64,000 nucleotides of DNA from Dactylellina haptotyla (Eukaryota; Ascomycota; Orbiliomycetes; Orbiliales; Orbiliaceae), in assembly GCA_031310005.1 (NCBI GenBank), contig CM062382.1, positions 930,001 to 994,000 of the forward strand. Direction: 5' to 3'. Position 1 is the stretch's first letter; the number at the start of each line of letters is the position of its first letter. The notes beneath the pieces are model-generated. The model was not told the DNA's origin. It saw nothing but the letters and a program-made list of their open reading frames with translations, and did not search any database. This document shows, piece after piece, positions 42,039 through 53,074 of this stretch. The position numbers and the translations under genes are program-made.

Positions 42039-44151
42039 TCAATCCGAAGACTGAGATAGCTGAGGTATATATCGCGGGTTTGGTCCATCGACTTCCCCGT
42101 CCGTGTATCGAACGGTATAGCAGGTAGGCTGCGATTTTGCGTCTCCGTATCGGAACAACCTGATCAGAGTAGCATAGGGCGGGCTCCCCCATTGATATCC
42201 ATACCTCGTCTCGTCCAAACCTCGATCTGGATCCCTATATTGATAATGCGATAGCACAATAGCATGTTCATCCCCCGCGAACTTTACCTCGAAATTATTG
42301 ACCCTCTCGATCTTAAATTCGTGTATCGAGGTGGGTGCCTTGATTCGCGGGTTGACATGGTTTCTCGCCCAGCGGCGCATGGCCCTCTGGGACTGGTCGC
42401 CCGGCGGTTTCTCAAGATGAGAAAGCACGACAGGTCTAACACCAATCACGGTCAATTTCCTCACAGTTCGATACGTGTTCGCCTCAAAAGTATTTTCGGT
42501 TGACCCAGATAAGCATTGCCATGCCACGCAGTCATCAGTAACTTCTGGTATTACCCTCGTCTGTTCCGCACGGCGATGGTATTTATATTTTCGGTCCCTG
42601 AGAAGTGGGTAAATGCATTGTTCGTCCAGGTATCCGAGCTCGTATTCAAATTCTTCGTCGTATTCCTCCTTGATTGAACTCTCATAGCGATCCTTGACCT
42701 CCCTTCTTATCTTTCTATCCAGCGCAATCCGGGGATAACACTTATCAATAATCGAGTCGCTTAAAGTGAGATCAGAACTCGTTTCAAAATCGTCAAAATC
42801 GTCCCCCCCTTGAACTTGAAGTTCACAGTTCACAGAAGGAACATAATAGAGATATTTTTGCCCTCCAGGACCCGGGAAACTACAAAACTGATGTGCCCGA
42901 TATAATTTCACCTCCCCGGGCTGAAATTGCGGGTTCGCCTGCGGCAGTATGTCTACGGCGGCTCTCATGCGGATTGGGGTTCCATCGTAGCGGCACGCGT
43001 ATCTCAGGAAGAATATATCATCACGGTAAATGCACCCCAAACCGGTCGAATACCCACTGATCGTGACGTATATGTCGCCCCTATCATCCACGGAGATGTA
43101 CCGTTCGAAAGCCTTGTAACCGCTAACCTTTTGGGTTGTCTCAAGGGATCTCTTCACAAATCTACACCATTCGGGATCAAGCGATATTGTCCTTCCAGTG
43201 ATCGTAGCGTCGGGAGGACCTGACATGTCCCAAACAGTACAGTGTGTCAGGTGACTGATCGAACATACCACCAGTCGTCCGTTCGTGCAGAACATGGTTC
43301 TCGAGAAATCATCAGGAACCGGTATCTTGGTTGATCGCCCTCTATCTTCGCGAGTAAATGCGTCCATTCCCTCTGCAGATAGCTTTGTCGCGAACTCAAC
43401 TTTTCCATGGCATATGGCTTCTGCAACGCACGTCCGCGTTGACAATGTGACGAGATCCTGCAAGCTGATATGGAAATATAGACTGTCATTTTGTCCGAGT
43501 CTTCTTATTAGCCTAATTACATACGTTCGAGGTATCTTCAAAGTGTTATCGTGGAGGATTTTGGTGAATTGTATCTTACATTTCCGCGTCTTGGCTATTA
43601 TCGAAGGCTATATACGCCAAAGACCCGTTTGCTATCGCCACGCGCAGAACACTACCAGGGCACACTATCCTTCTCCCCGCGATTTCCGATCCACCTCCCG
43701 TCCGCAGAATCGAGAGATCGTAAAGATGTATAGTGTCTGTATCGTAGTTGGGATCATCGGTATCAGCGTAAACGGCTAGATAGCCCTCTGCGTAACAAAC
43801 GTTCGATTCTCCAATCTGATAAGGTGCGGTGAAGGACCCCGCTTCGTGCAGCTGCCCTTTTCGTATATTGGTAGAGTTTTTCCCCAATATTAGTAAAACA
43901 TCGCGATAGTTGAGTGGGCAGGCCTCGTGGACCTCGGGGTTAGACCTCTGCCTGATATCCGCACAGAGTTTCGGCCAATTCTGTTGGATGATGCGGGAGT
44001 ACACGGGTTCTAGTACGGGCGAAGTGAGAAGTTCCTGCCATGCTTTTGATACCCGCAAACATCGGACTAGTTGTCGATAGTCGTCAATGTGGGATAAGAT
44101 CTCGATCTGAATGTCGACAGGTGCTAGCAGGATAATATCTTTGCTAGTCAT
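42039..44151 (-). CDS. F-box protein (third of three)
   Basis: Two exons (43580..44151, 42039..43512) give 681 aa. The N-terminus APVDIQIEILSHIDDYRQL...VSKAWQELL is an F-box. The apparent frame break near 43575 is a 67-nt intron (donor GTAAGA, branch near GATAACAC, acceptor AATTAG) that joins QDAEM to LIRRLGQND. The rest has beta-strand-like repeats (GSLAYIAFDN, GRLVVCSISH, GDIYVTISGY) that could form a propeller, and an acidic segment (EEYDEEFEYE). Probably an SCF substrate receptor; the substrate is unknown. Confidence 0.85.
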
Positions 44152-44626
44152 CTTTATTACGTGTTGAGCTGCAAAGAATGCAACAAAATATTATAGGGGA
44201 CGACAGAGACAAGACTGTCAGAGCTCAGAGACCTGGCAACAATACTGTCGCGGAACTCAACTCGACTAATTTAGCAGATCGAGCTTCCGAAATGATCTAA
44301 TGAACCTAACTGCCAACAAAAGCGACACGTTGATATTGAATTCTCTACATGCATACGTACATGCATGCGGGGAATGCACAAGACGCAAAGTTTGTCTATC
44401 CGACTTCCCGCTGTTGACCCCATTGACATTTTGTGCGTTGTGAATGCCAAGACTGAGGTAACACACATAGAACCAATGCGGCTGTATCCCGCTATTGTGC
44501 AGAACAAAGAACGATAAAATCCCGAATATCCAATGCGGGGTTTAAATTTCTGTCTATAATCTACATATAGTATACCCTATTGTTCTCGTAAGTAGCGAGA
44601 AGTTGCGGGAAATATTAGGTCCTTAA

Positions 44627-44650
44627 ATTTGCAGCTATAAAGCTGCAAAT
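44627..44650. repeat. Perfect inverted repeat (10-bp arms, 4-nt loop)
   Basis: ATTTGCAGCT and AGCTGCAAAT are exact reverse complements separated by ATAA. It could be a protein-binding palindrome or a transcribed hairpin; it lies about 475 bp upstream of the F-box start and 610 bp upstream of the flavoprotein start. Confidence 0.85.
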
Positions 44651-45155
44651 AAGTATCTATATAAGTATATGCTACGCCGCTATCGTAGATTTTCAAGTCG
44701 GATTGTCTATCATCCATCATGATACGGAGTTTGCCACAAATCGATTGAGTGCTGCAAGCCCAGTCACAGCTGAAATGTGATCCCATAGCGTTACGCAAGA
44801 TCCTATTTTCATCATGCAACTCAATTGAGCTCGAGCTGCAAGGTTCTGCGGCTAGCGCCCCGGCTGAGTTTCCCGTCCGGATGCAACGTACCGCAATGCA
44901 GAATCGTTATTCGTCAAACCAATTGTGAGTACCATTCTGGCTGAAACCGGATTGCGTAGACCTAGGCCTGGACTCTAACTTATACTCGACAATCACGGCT
45001 GAACGAACCCCGCCTGCAATACATCGCAGTCGGAATGCTTGCTGCAAGTGTCGCGTTGATTTCTTGAACTATTCGAAATGGAATATATTCTTTTTGTGAT
45101 ATAGTGAAGAGCAATTGCATGGGTAAAATATAGACCCCATTTAGAAAAACTCAAG

Positions 45156-45163
45156 TATATATA
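45156..45163 (+). promoter_or_regulatory. TATA-like box of the flavoprotein gene
   Basis: TATATATA ends 99 bp before the ATG at 45263, a plausible distance for a core promoter with a short leader. Confidence 0.35.
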
Positions 45164-45262
45164 GCCCTAGATAACTCCTCTATACTTCATTACTTACCTA
45201 GGCATTTTGAACTGTATCTCAAAGCCATCAAGTCAATAGAATCATAAAAGTCTATTCCCAAT

Positions 45263-46969
45263 ATGTCGGTCCAAATCCAAGGTCTCGAGGGTATGCAATA
45301 CACCCGCGAAGGCACCAAGTACCAACAACAAGACTACACCTTCTTTAATGAACAATATGCCACCTCCACCCACCAAAAAGACCATGACATGAACCCCAGT
45401 CTGATCGTCCAACCGAAAGGCGACGACGACGTGGTCAAAACCATCCTCTGGGCCCAAAAGAACAACGTCGCCGTCGCCGTAAAAAGTGGCGGGCACCAAT
45501 ACAGCGGGGCCTCGTCCACCGGCGGCAAAAACATCCAGCTGGATCTATCGAACACCTACAAGGACATGATGGTGTTCAACCCGAACGGTAACACGGATAA
45601 AACGTACGTCTACGCGGGCGTCAGTAACCAGCTTAAGGATTTCAACGCATACCTCACCCACAATGGCCTGTTCGTCCCGCACGGCCAATGCGCTTACGTC
45701 TGCGTGGGCGGGCACGCACAGACCGGCGGCTACGGCCAGCTAGGACGTAGCTTCGGTCTCTTCGGCGATCACATCAGGACCATTCGCATGTTCGATTATA
45801 ACGGCAAACTGCAAGAAGTCACCAAGGACAGCGATGCCGAGTTGTTCTATGCGATCCTCGGAGGCAGTCCTGGAAACTTTGGCATAATCACACATTATGT
45901 CGTTGAGGTTCATCAGGCAACAGATTATATGGGTACAGTTGTCGGACCGAATAAATTCAAAGGCCCGCACTATTTCAAGGGATTGTGGCTGTACAGCCCG
46001 GACGTCCTAAAGCAATTGCTCACCTATGTGGCGAAGATGTCCGATGACGCGAACTTCCCGCGGAACTATGATCTCTGCGTGAGCGTTCTCAGCACCGACT
46101 TCCCGGTGTCTATTCTCTTCCCGGAACTCGCGGACGCATCGGTAATGGAAAAGGTGCTGGCAAAGATTAAAAGCCACTTTGCCGACGAATTTTTGTCATA
46201 CCTCAACGGCCGATTTCCTGCCATCATAGTCGTATACGCCCAGTGGTGTCCATTCAGTAAAGCCGATGTCTACGATACCACGGTGGACAACTGGTTCGCG
46301 CAGTTCCGCGCCCTCGGCGGGTTACTCGACGATTTAAGCCTCTCGCAGCAGGAAGCCGATTCCAACATGGCAGATATCACCGGATTGTGGATATTCCCGA
46401 AAGAGCGCGAGTTCAACCTTCCCTACGTGAAACGCACGTATGCTACCAACATGCGGAACCTATCCACGAACGGGTGGGTGGACACCGTCGTCCAGCGTCT
46501 AGATCTCATCTACAACGAGAACAACTACCTTCAAGGAAACGAAGGGGAGCGCGGATACGAGCGCTATCTAAGCTGTAAACTGTCCGTACAGATTCAAAAC
46601 TACGGCGGGAAGTTTGCAAAGTTCACGACGAATAAGGATAACGGCACCTCGTACAGCTGGAGAGACAGCTCGATGGTGCAGACGCTGGATTGTTTCCACA
46701 ACGATGATGATAAATCAAAGGCGTACGCGGAGCAGTGGGCTGCGAAGAATGATACGCTGATGAATGGGGCGAGCGGCTTGTTCAGCCCAATTGATAAACG
46801 GGTGCTGTGGGGTTCGTGGGGGGACTGGAATTTAGGCGATGAGAAGGTGTGGAAGTGTTATTATGAAGACGAGGCGATGTATCAGAAGGTCGGGGCACAG
46901 AGGGCAAAGTGGGATCCTAACGGGACTTTCACGCCTAATCCGTTTGCTGTTACGGCGTTCAAAGGATAG
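45263..46969 (+). CDS. Berberine-bridge/GOOX-type FAD-linked oxidoreductase
   Basis: Intronless frame of 568 aa. The PCMH-type FAD domain includes VKSGGHQYSG with His78 and GQCAYVCVGG with Cys143; the two are 65 residues apart, as in enzymes that bind FAD through both 8-alpha-histidyl and 6-S-cysteinyl bonds. GGYGQLGRSFGLFGD and GGSPGNFGIITHY follow. The C-terminal BBE segment ends KVGAQRAKWDPNGTF. The start MSVQIQGLEGM has no signal peptide, unlike most secreted sugar oxidases of this superfamily, so an intracellular enzyme is likely. No biosynthetic neighbours (synthases, P450s, transporters) are present, so the substrate cannot be inferred. Confidence 0.9.
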   Translation: MSVQIQGLEGMQYTREGTKYQQQDYTFFNEQYATSTHQKDHDMNPSLIVQPKGDDDVVKTILWAQKNNVAVAVKSGGHQYSGASSTGGKNIQLDLSNTYKDMMVFNPNGNTDKTYVYAGVSNQLKDFNAYLTHNGLFVPHGQCAYVCVGGHAQTGGYGQLGRSFGLFGDHIRTIRMFDYNGKLQEVTKDSDAELFYAILGGSPGNFGIITHYVVEVHQATDYMGTVVGPNKFKGPHYFKGLWLYSPDVLKQLLTYVAKMSDDANFPRNYDLCVSVLSTDFPVSILFPELADASVMEKVLAKIKSHFADEFLSYLNGRFPAIIVVYAQWCPFSKADVYDTTVDNWFAQFRALGGLLDDLSLSQQEADSNMADITGLWIFPKEREFNLPYVKRTYATNMRNLSTNGWVDTVVQRLDLIYNENNYLQGNEGERGYERYLSCKLSVQIQNYGGKFAKFTTNKDNGTSYSWRDSSMVQTLDCFHNDDDKSKAYAEQWAAKNDTLMNGASGLFSPIDKRVLWGSWGDWNLGDEKVWKCYYEDEAMYQKVGAQRAKWDPNGTFTPNPFAVTAFKG

Positions 46970-48177
46970 TTCGTCCCGCAGTTATGCATATATGTGAGGT
47001 TCGGGAGCCTAACATCTTACAGTTGTGTTGTGCTGTTGCAATATTCGAGACATGGCTATAACTGAAAGCTATTGTCTCTCTGTAACGTAACAAAAGTGGA
47101 GCCTGTAACGTATCCAATGAATATTTTGAATTTGGAAGCTTTAGGTTTTTTGACGCCAGCTTTCCTGCAATTGGGCTGCCAATATATGAAATGTGAATAT
47201 ATAATCTATCGATATTTACAGACTCAGTCTGATAAAGCTTATATTGTTGGCATCTTCTAACCTGGCAAGACACCCAAGACCCGCCATGAGTAATGTAAAT
47301 TACTAAGATTCGCGCTTACATTTGTATTTTTCTTCTCTTATATAGCTTTTCCACAGGAGTAAAGAGCAGTATATTAGTCAGGGCCACTGATGCCTAGACC
47401 TGACTCTAAAGTAATCAAGTTAATATCAATATCACATATAGTAAAATAATAGAAATCATTATGGCTAAGATTCTAAGATCCGAGACGAAGATCCATGTAT
47501 GTCTAAGATTCTACATATTACGCACTATGCATCCGTCTGCGATCCGGGTGATCGGTCCGGGTGATCGGTCCAGTCAGTGCGTTAATGTCGATGGTAGTAT
47601 ACTCGCATCGCGCATCGATGCTGACATTTACGAAAATAGGAAAGAACATCCTAGCGAATGATTATTGGTGGCGGGCCTAGATGCTTCTATATAATAGCAC
47701 TCATAAGAAAAGAAGCGAGTATTAATAGCAATCGGTAGAATAGATGAATGTTATAATGCATTTATCGTTCTGTTACCATATGCAGCTAGCTAGCTCTAAA
47801 AATTTATACAGAGTTAAGAAATGAAAAAGGGTAGCAAACAAAAAGTGTGTAGTAATAAAAAAGGAGAAGAGAATAAAACCCCGGAAATAATAAACCCCTA
47901 TTGTGCGAAAAAGGATCGATGGAAAGGAAAGGGGAGACAATGCTAAAATGCTGCGCTTTGATCAAAACGTATTAAGAGAAATATTATGCCGGCCAAAACG
48001 AATACAACCCTGAAATGAGAGAGAAAAGAGACTATCGTGAGGAATCCCGCTTTGAAATGCATACACCTGTTATACCGCGCGCGTAGGGTCTATCTAGACC
48101 AAGGAAAAATATATAGCCACCATTGATCGTCGTAAAATATCAAAACCCCAAGAATATGTAGTAAATTAGTCGTTACT
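46970..48177. other. Convergent intergenic region
   Basis: About 1.2 kb of AT-rich sequence between the ends of the flavoprotein gene and the acidic-protein gene. Contains a 13-bp two-copy tandem repeat at 47546-47571. No gene seen. Confidence 0.6.
47546..47571. repeat. Two-copy 13-bp tandem repeat
   Basis: GGGTGATCGGTCC occurs twice in direct succession. No function is suggested. Confidence 0.85.
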
Positions 48178-49893
48178 CTATACATCAGCCCACACGGGGC
48201 CGCCCACGCACGAACTCCTGCTACTGCCGACGGTGGAACCGACGTCCCAGAAGTGTTTCGACTGGGCGGATCCTTTAGACCCGGCTTTCTGCCCGCCGGA
48301 CTTTTTGGTCGTTGATTGCGACGCGCAGCTGCTTCCCGATCGGAATCCGCCCATGCCAACGCCTAACACTGAGGTTATGGATGCGATTGGCGATATCCGC
48401 CTGACTTTGGTCACCTTTTGAGCATGGGAAATCAGCGGATGTTGATGGTGTAAAGGTTGGTTCAGACTGGCGGAGTACCTGTGTCTAGGGGCGGAGGTGG
48501 ATACAGGTACAGTTTTTGCTGTTGCCGTGGAAGAAGATGAGGGCCGACGGGTAGTGGTGGTAGCAGCGGGAGGGGTTTGTGAAGTGGTGGGTGTGGTGGT
48601 GGCAATTTTGGATTTCAGGTAGGAGAAGAGCATACGAACATTTAGTTCTTTTTCCCAGTACTCGCGAACTATTTCAGCATCGACACGAGCCTCGGAGGAT
48701 GAAGTATGGAGAGAGGCGGACAGTGGGCCGTCTTCGATGCCCCAGTTGGCGGCGTGGGATTCGTTATCTTCGTCGCCGTCAATTGTGGGACGGAACTGGC
48801 GAGTAGATGCAAGGGGGTCGAGGGATGTATACGAGGTGGAGGACCGTAATGAGGGGTAGAGAGTATATGTTGGAGTTTTGGTGCCGGTGCTTCGAGCCTT
48901 CGCAGCGCGTAGTGCGGCGGGAGATATGTCGCCTTTGCCTGTAACGTAAGTTGAAAAGGCGGCTTTTGCCACATCTGGTGTGTAGTATTGGGCTAGGACA
49001 CCCAGCTCGCGGGCGAGCCTTTCGAATAACCTCTCCTCCCATGAAGCGTCCATACGCTTGAGCCCGGTACCATCAGTTGCGGTGGGGGTTGAGGCACCGG
49101 AAGCACTCTCCAGATCTGAGGGTAAAGTTTCTCCGAAGATTATTTGGAGCACCATATCGTCCAGTCCCATGATATCCTGCACTAGTCTTCTTCGTATTCT
49201 CTCCCAGAAAGATTCGTGGTCCATCTGGTCCGCCAATGCGCGCTCGTTCGCTTCTTCCAAGCCGACGTCGCTCATGGTTACCATGTCCTCTTCCATCTTT
49301 TGCGCGTTGGTTTGTCTTAGGCCCAATCTGCCCTTTGTCGCCCTTTCGATTTCGTCCAAGAGGATTCTCGATTGTTCCATTCTCCACGCTTGTATTCTAG
49401 CGTTGGTGAAGGAGTTCCGCGAGGTCAGAGGCGGGGCATCGTAGTTGGTTCTTTCATTCGAGACCTCTCTGGTCACGGCTGAAGGGAATGTACCCAATCC
49501 GTCGTGCTGCGGCAGCATGACAGGACCCTGGTGGTAGGGATCCCGGAAGCCATGTAGATCTATATCTTCATCGTAGTCTTCATCGTCATCTTCCTCCTCG
49601 TCCTCTTCTTCGTCGTCTTCTAATACATCGTCCTCTTGGTCTTCTTCTTCCAGGTCATCGTCGTAACTGTCGTATTGTAACGAGCCGAGATCGCTTATCC
49701 GGCTTATCCGACCCGAAGTAGGAGTTTTGAGGGTCTGCGCATCGCTTGAGGGGGAGAAGACGACCCATTCTTCGGAGTCAGCGGTGGCGGATTGGCCAAG
49801 GGCGCTGGTGCTGGATAGGGTTGGCCGTTCCTTGACGTGTTGTTGTGTTTGGGCGGCTGAAGTCTGCCTGTGTTGAGGTACTCGGTACGCCAT
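48178..49893 (-). CDS. Uncharacterised acidic, Ser/Thr-rich fungal protein
   Basis: Intronless frame of 571 aa from ATG 49893 (MAYRVPQHRQT). No known domain is recognised. Visible parts are: a Ser-rich N-terminus with EEWVVFSPSS; an Asp/Glu run (about residues 78-110); a helical, probably conserved core from RIQAWRMEQSRILLDEIERA through FWERIRRRLVQDIMGLDD (about 165-250) and SWEERLFERLARELG; a Thr/Pro/Ser-rich stretch; and a distinctive end SKHFWDVGSTVGSS. The conserved-looking core and the intact length argue that it is a real gene. Its upstream region is strongly pyrimidine-rich on the coding strand. Confidence 0.78.
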   Translation of the reverse strand: MAYRVPQHRQTSAAQTQQHVKERPTLSSTSALGQSATADSEEWVVFSPSSDAQTLKTPTSGRISRISDLGSLQYDSYDDDLEEEDQEDDVLEDDEEEDEEEDDDEDYDEDIDLHGFRDPYHQGPVMLPQHDGLGTFPSAVTREVSNERTNYDAPPLTSRNSFTNARIQAWRMEQSRILLDEIERATKGRLGLRQTNAQKMEEDMVTMSDVGLEEANERALADQMDHESFWERIRRRLVQDIMGLDDMVLQIIFGETLPSDLESASGASTPTATDGTGLKRMDASWEERLFERLARELGVLAQYYTPDVAKAAFSTYVTGKGDISPAALRAAKARSTGTKTPTYTLYPSLRSSTSYTSLDPLASTRQFRPTIDGDEDNESHAANWGIEDGPLSASLHTSSSEARVDAEIVREYWEKELNVRMLFSYLKSKIATTTPTTSQTPPAATTTTRRPSSSSTATAKTVPVSTSAPRHRYSASLNQPLHHQHPLISHAQKVTKVRRISPIASITSVLGVGMGGFRSGSSCASQSTTKKSGGQKAGSKGSAQSKHFWDVGSTVGSSRSSCVGGPVWADV

Positions 49894-52800
49894 CTTGATT
49901 TCGATGGCCGCAGATAAGATACGGTTGCAATTTTAGTACAGATAGTCGACCTGTATCGACTGTTTGGAAAGAGGTCGTTTATCGCGTCCGGCGCCTGGTT
50001 GTGGTGGTAGTGAGTTATGTTGAAGGAGGAAGGAGAGGGAGGAAGAAGGTGATGGGACAAGGTTAGGGAGGTGGATCTAAACAGGAACAGGATAAGGTTG
50101 TATGCAGAAGTGGAGAAACGGGGGTTTCGATGCGAGAGGGAGAGATGCTGTGTTGATTCCGTATTGACAATATCGAGCAATGTCCCTTTTGTTCGGAAGA
50201 AGATGGGCAAGAAGGCCAGAAGCAGATACTACAGCAGCAGATATAGATATTTATATATATAGCTCGAGCTGTAGGTAGGTAGGAGGAGAGGTGAGGAGAG
50301 GTTGGAACCGGAGGAGGAGGAATGTAATGCTGAGGAGGAGGAGGCCCAAGCCGGGCTGCAGTGCGTGGGCGTGCGTTGGTGTTGTTGTTGGTGTTTGTTT
50401 GCGGGCAGCTGGTCCGGAAACGCTGGTAACTTGACCCCCAACGGTTGTATCACGAGAGCACCGACTGATCGATTGCTGGTCAAACGACGAGACAGGAAGA
50501 GGAGGAAGAAGAAGAGGAAATTCGGGGAGTAGAATTGGGTATCTCGAAGTTGGAGAGGGGCCTCTCGTATCCAAGCTGCACGACAGCAGTTTTTCTCTTT
50601 CCGTGGTCTGCTAGTTCGGCAAGACTGAGGTGACAGCTTGCAGGTTCGATGCCGGTGTGCGGACTTGTGCGGAGAGAAGGCCGTCCTCTGACGATATCGA
50701 GACGTAGCAGGGAAAGGTTCCGTCGACGGTAGTTCTTCGAGCTCGCTAGCGGGCAAGCTTCCTTGGTAGTGGAATGGAGGGCATTCGAGAACGGCCTTCT
50801 GCGTGTTCTTTGTATTTACGTTTTATATACGCAAATCCAGATTAGACTTATTGTATGAAACCGTCCAAAGCGTATCGTGTCGTCCAACGATTGAATCTCA
50901 AATAATTTTATGATATTATGTTATTCTGCAGTATATTCGTATTACTTAATTCAAGGGCCCCCCTCTAAAGAGGCTATATTGTCCCGGCTCCTTTTTGGTC
51001 TGAACTTTTGGCTGTCCCGACGACCTACATGCCCCCCTTCCCTCATCATATTGTCCTAACTTTGGTGCGAGCTCACCTGGCTAGGCCTGTTGCGGTTTCC
51101 CTGCTTTGTATCTCGTTGGTACCGTCATCGCGATAATTAATCGGAGAGCAACCAACATCTACACCTGAACCCTTGCGTTCAGGCAGGTCTGCTGCATACC
51201 AGCTCAGGGTGCAGATTCTCGATCGAGCAAATCGAGCAAATGGAATCAGCGAAATCCGCACAATCACAGATTCCCGGTACATATCTCTTTCCTAGCGAAG
51301 AATGCCAGCGAGTCAAAATGAAGTCCTCAACATCAAACATCATTTTGTCGGTTGTGGCTGTAGTAGCGCCGTCGTCTGAGGGCTAAATCACATTGTCCAG
51401 TCACCAATCCGTCTCATAACGTATCAGATGTCTCTCCTTTCATCCCCAACGGTTTTTCTTTCTTGGGCGGACCAAATAGCCAAACCGTAGTAGCCATCAC
51501 TCTATCTTTTTTCGCATTTTTCGTGCCCCATCATAGCCTCATCATCTGATCTGACGGAGGGCTGGTGCCGGGTGATTGTAACCGTCAGCGAACCTGCGTG
51601 GGGCTTCCATCCTGCGAAATGGAACCCGATGTCGCTCGTCCCGACCGAACGCTCTCGCTATCTGTCTCGGAGGACCGGATAGCCTGACATCGGAATGTCC
51701 TTTGGTTTCTGAAATAGATTATACGGATTACTTAAGTTGCACCTAAGCTACGGAAAAATTATCAACCTGTGCCATTTTCTTGTCATTTCGGTTGATATGG
51801 TATTAATGCACGAAATAGCGAATGCCCCTCCTATTCTTCCTTATCTCGCAAAGCCAACTAACTCGATGGAGGGGCTCCTTCTGTGGGACCCGGCGCAACC
51901 TCCCACCAGGCCTTGGCCACCGGAGCATTGCATTGCATGGTAGTGGGTTCCATGGTGATTCGAACGGCCACGCCCGACGGTTTCCGACCTCCAACATCCC
52001 CCATCTTATCAATCAGATCTAATCCATGATCAAAGAGGAGCTAGGTCAAGAAGTCAAACAGACTCGGCAGACCATGACCAGGGCTGGCATATGCGATTGA
52101 ATCCGAGTCGAGGCCAGCCCCTCAGCTCTCCTCCTTCCCACTAGCTGCTGCTTTCGTGCCGGCTTCGCCATCATCCATGCGTCAAGGGAAGAGTCCTCGG
52201 CGTTTTGCCACGCTAGGTCGCTCGACGGTTGGCGGTAATTGGTCGACCTCGCCCAGCTTCTAGGAGAAGCCCGGATCTTCGCCATCCGCCATGAACTCAT
52301 ATGTCATCCATTCACATTATCACGAGTTTTGCTTGGATACTACTAGTCTTGCGAGTAAACGCGATCGTAGGACGCGATGACCCGTCGCCCGTTTTGCTCG
52401 ATTTCCAAAGCCGTCCTCGATGGCTCCCGCGAGTCGTGGACACGCACGCTGCGACCCGCTGATACCGGCCAACAGTGGTGAGATCATAAATATTTTGGCT
52501 TTCCAAGCTTTCGGCTGCGTCGGCGTATGTGTTCGGCAAGACATCCCTCCTAAAGTTTCTTGTGTCTTGACTCGGTCCCTGGCTAACCGGTTCCTTATTA
52601 ATGCAGCCCCATTGTTATTAAACTATGCAGTCGCAGAATTATTTTTTTTCCTTCTCGATTCAGGGTTTAGTCCCATATGCATCCTTCCCCTTCGGCTGTC
52701 TATGTTTAAAATATCTATTTTACACTTCAGCGTACGACGACCACCATCTTTCGTTCTCTCCTTTCCTCCTCAATGGGAAAAAATTTTGGCTGGTTTCCAA

Positions 52801-53074
52801 ACCTCTCGCACATACTTTAAATACTTTACTATACGAACTCTATAACTCTTAATCGAAAACTCCAGAGTTTGGAATCTCGGCCTTATAAATTCACAAGCGC
52901 TGTAGCCGAATACCCGGTATCCCCACTACAGAGAATTGCGCCATCCCGATCAGGCCTCACATCAATATCAACTCTCTCAATAAACCCACCTGAATAATAC
53001 AATTTACTGATAAAAAGAGCCCCGGTTACTCCTCCCATCGAGTCTATACCGCACCCGGGCCATCCAATCAAAAA
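49894..53074. other. Gene-poor 3.2-kb region
   Basis: The largest stretch without a supported gene. The first 900 bp, upstream of the acidic-protein gene, are purine-rich on the plus strand (GAGGAG-type runs near 50280-50350 and 50490-50520). Open frames at 50229-50756, 51737-52022 and 52320-52850 lack ATG starts or domains. No tRNA, terminal repeats or transposase similarity was found. It is the divergent upstream region of the two flanking genes and may also hold non-coding transcripts. Confidence 0.55.

Larger units (their letters stand above)
44152..45262. other. Divergent intergenic region, F-box gene to flavoprotein gene
   Basis: About 1.1 kb with a perfect 10-bp inverted repeat at 44627-44650 and a TATA-like box at 45156. 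No gene seen. Confidence 0.55.

Noticed and set aside
43513-43579. Apparent frameshift splitting the third F-box gene
   Set aside because: A 67-nt intron with donor GTAAGA and acceptor AATTAG restores the frame exactly, so this is not a pseudogene.
50229-50756. 175-codon minus-strand frame in the gene-poor region
   Set aside because: It starts at TTG, is low-complexity and contains no domain.
51950-51975. tRNA-like TTCGAAT word on the minus strand
   Set aside because: The flanking bases do not pair into a T stem and no anticodon or acceptor arm can be drawn.
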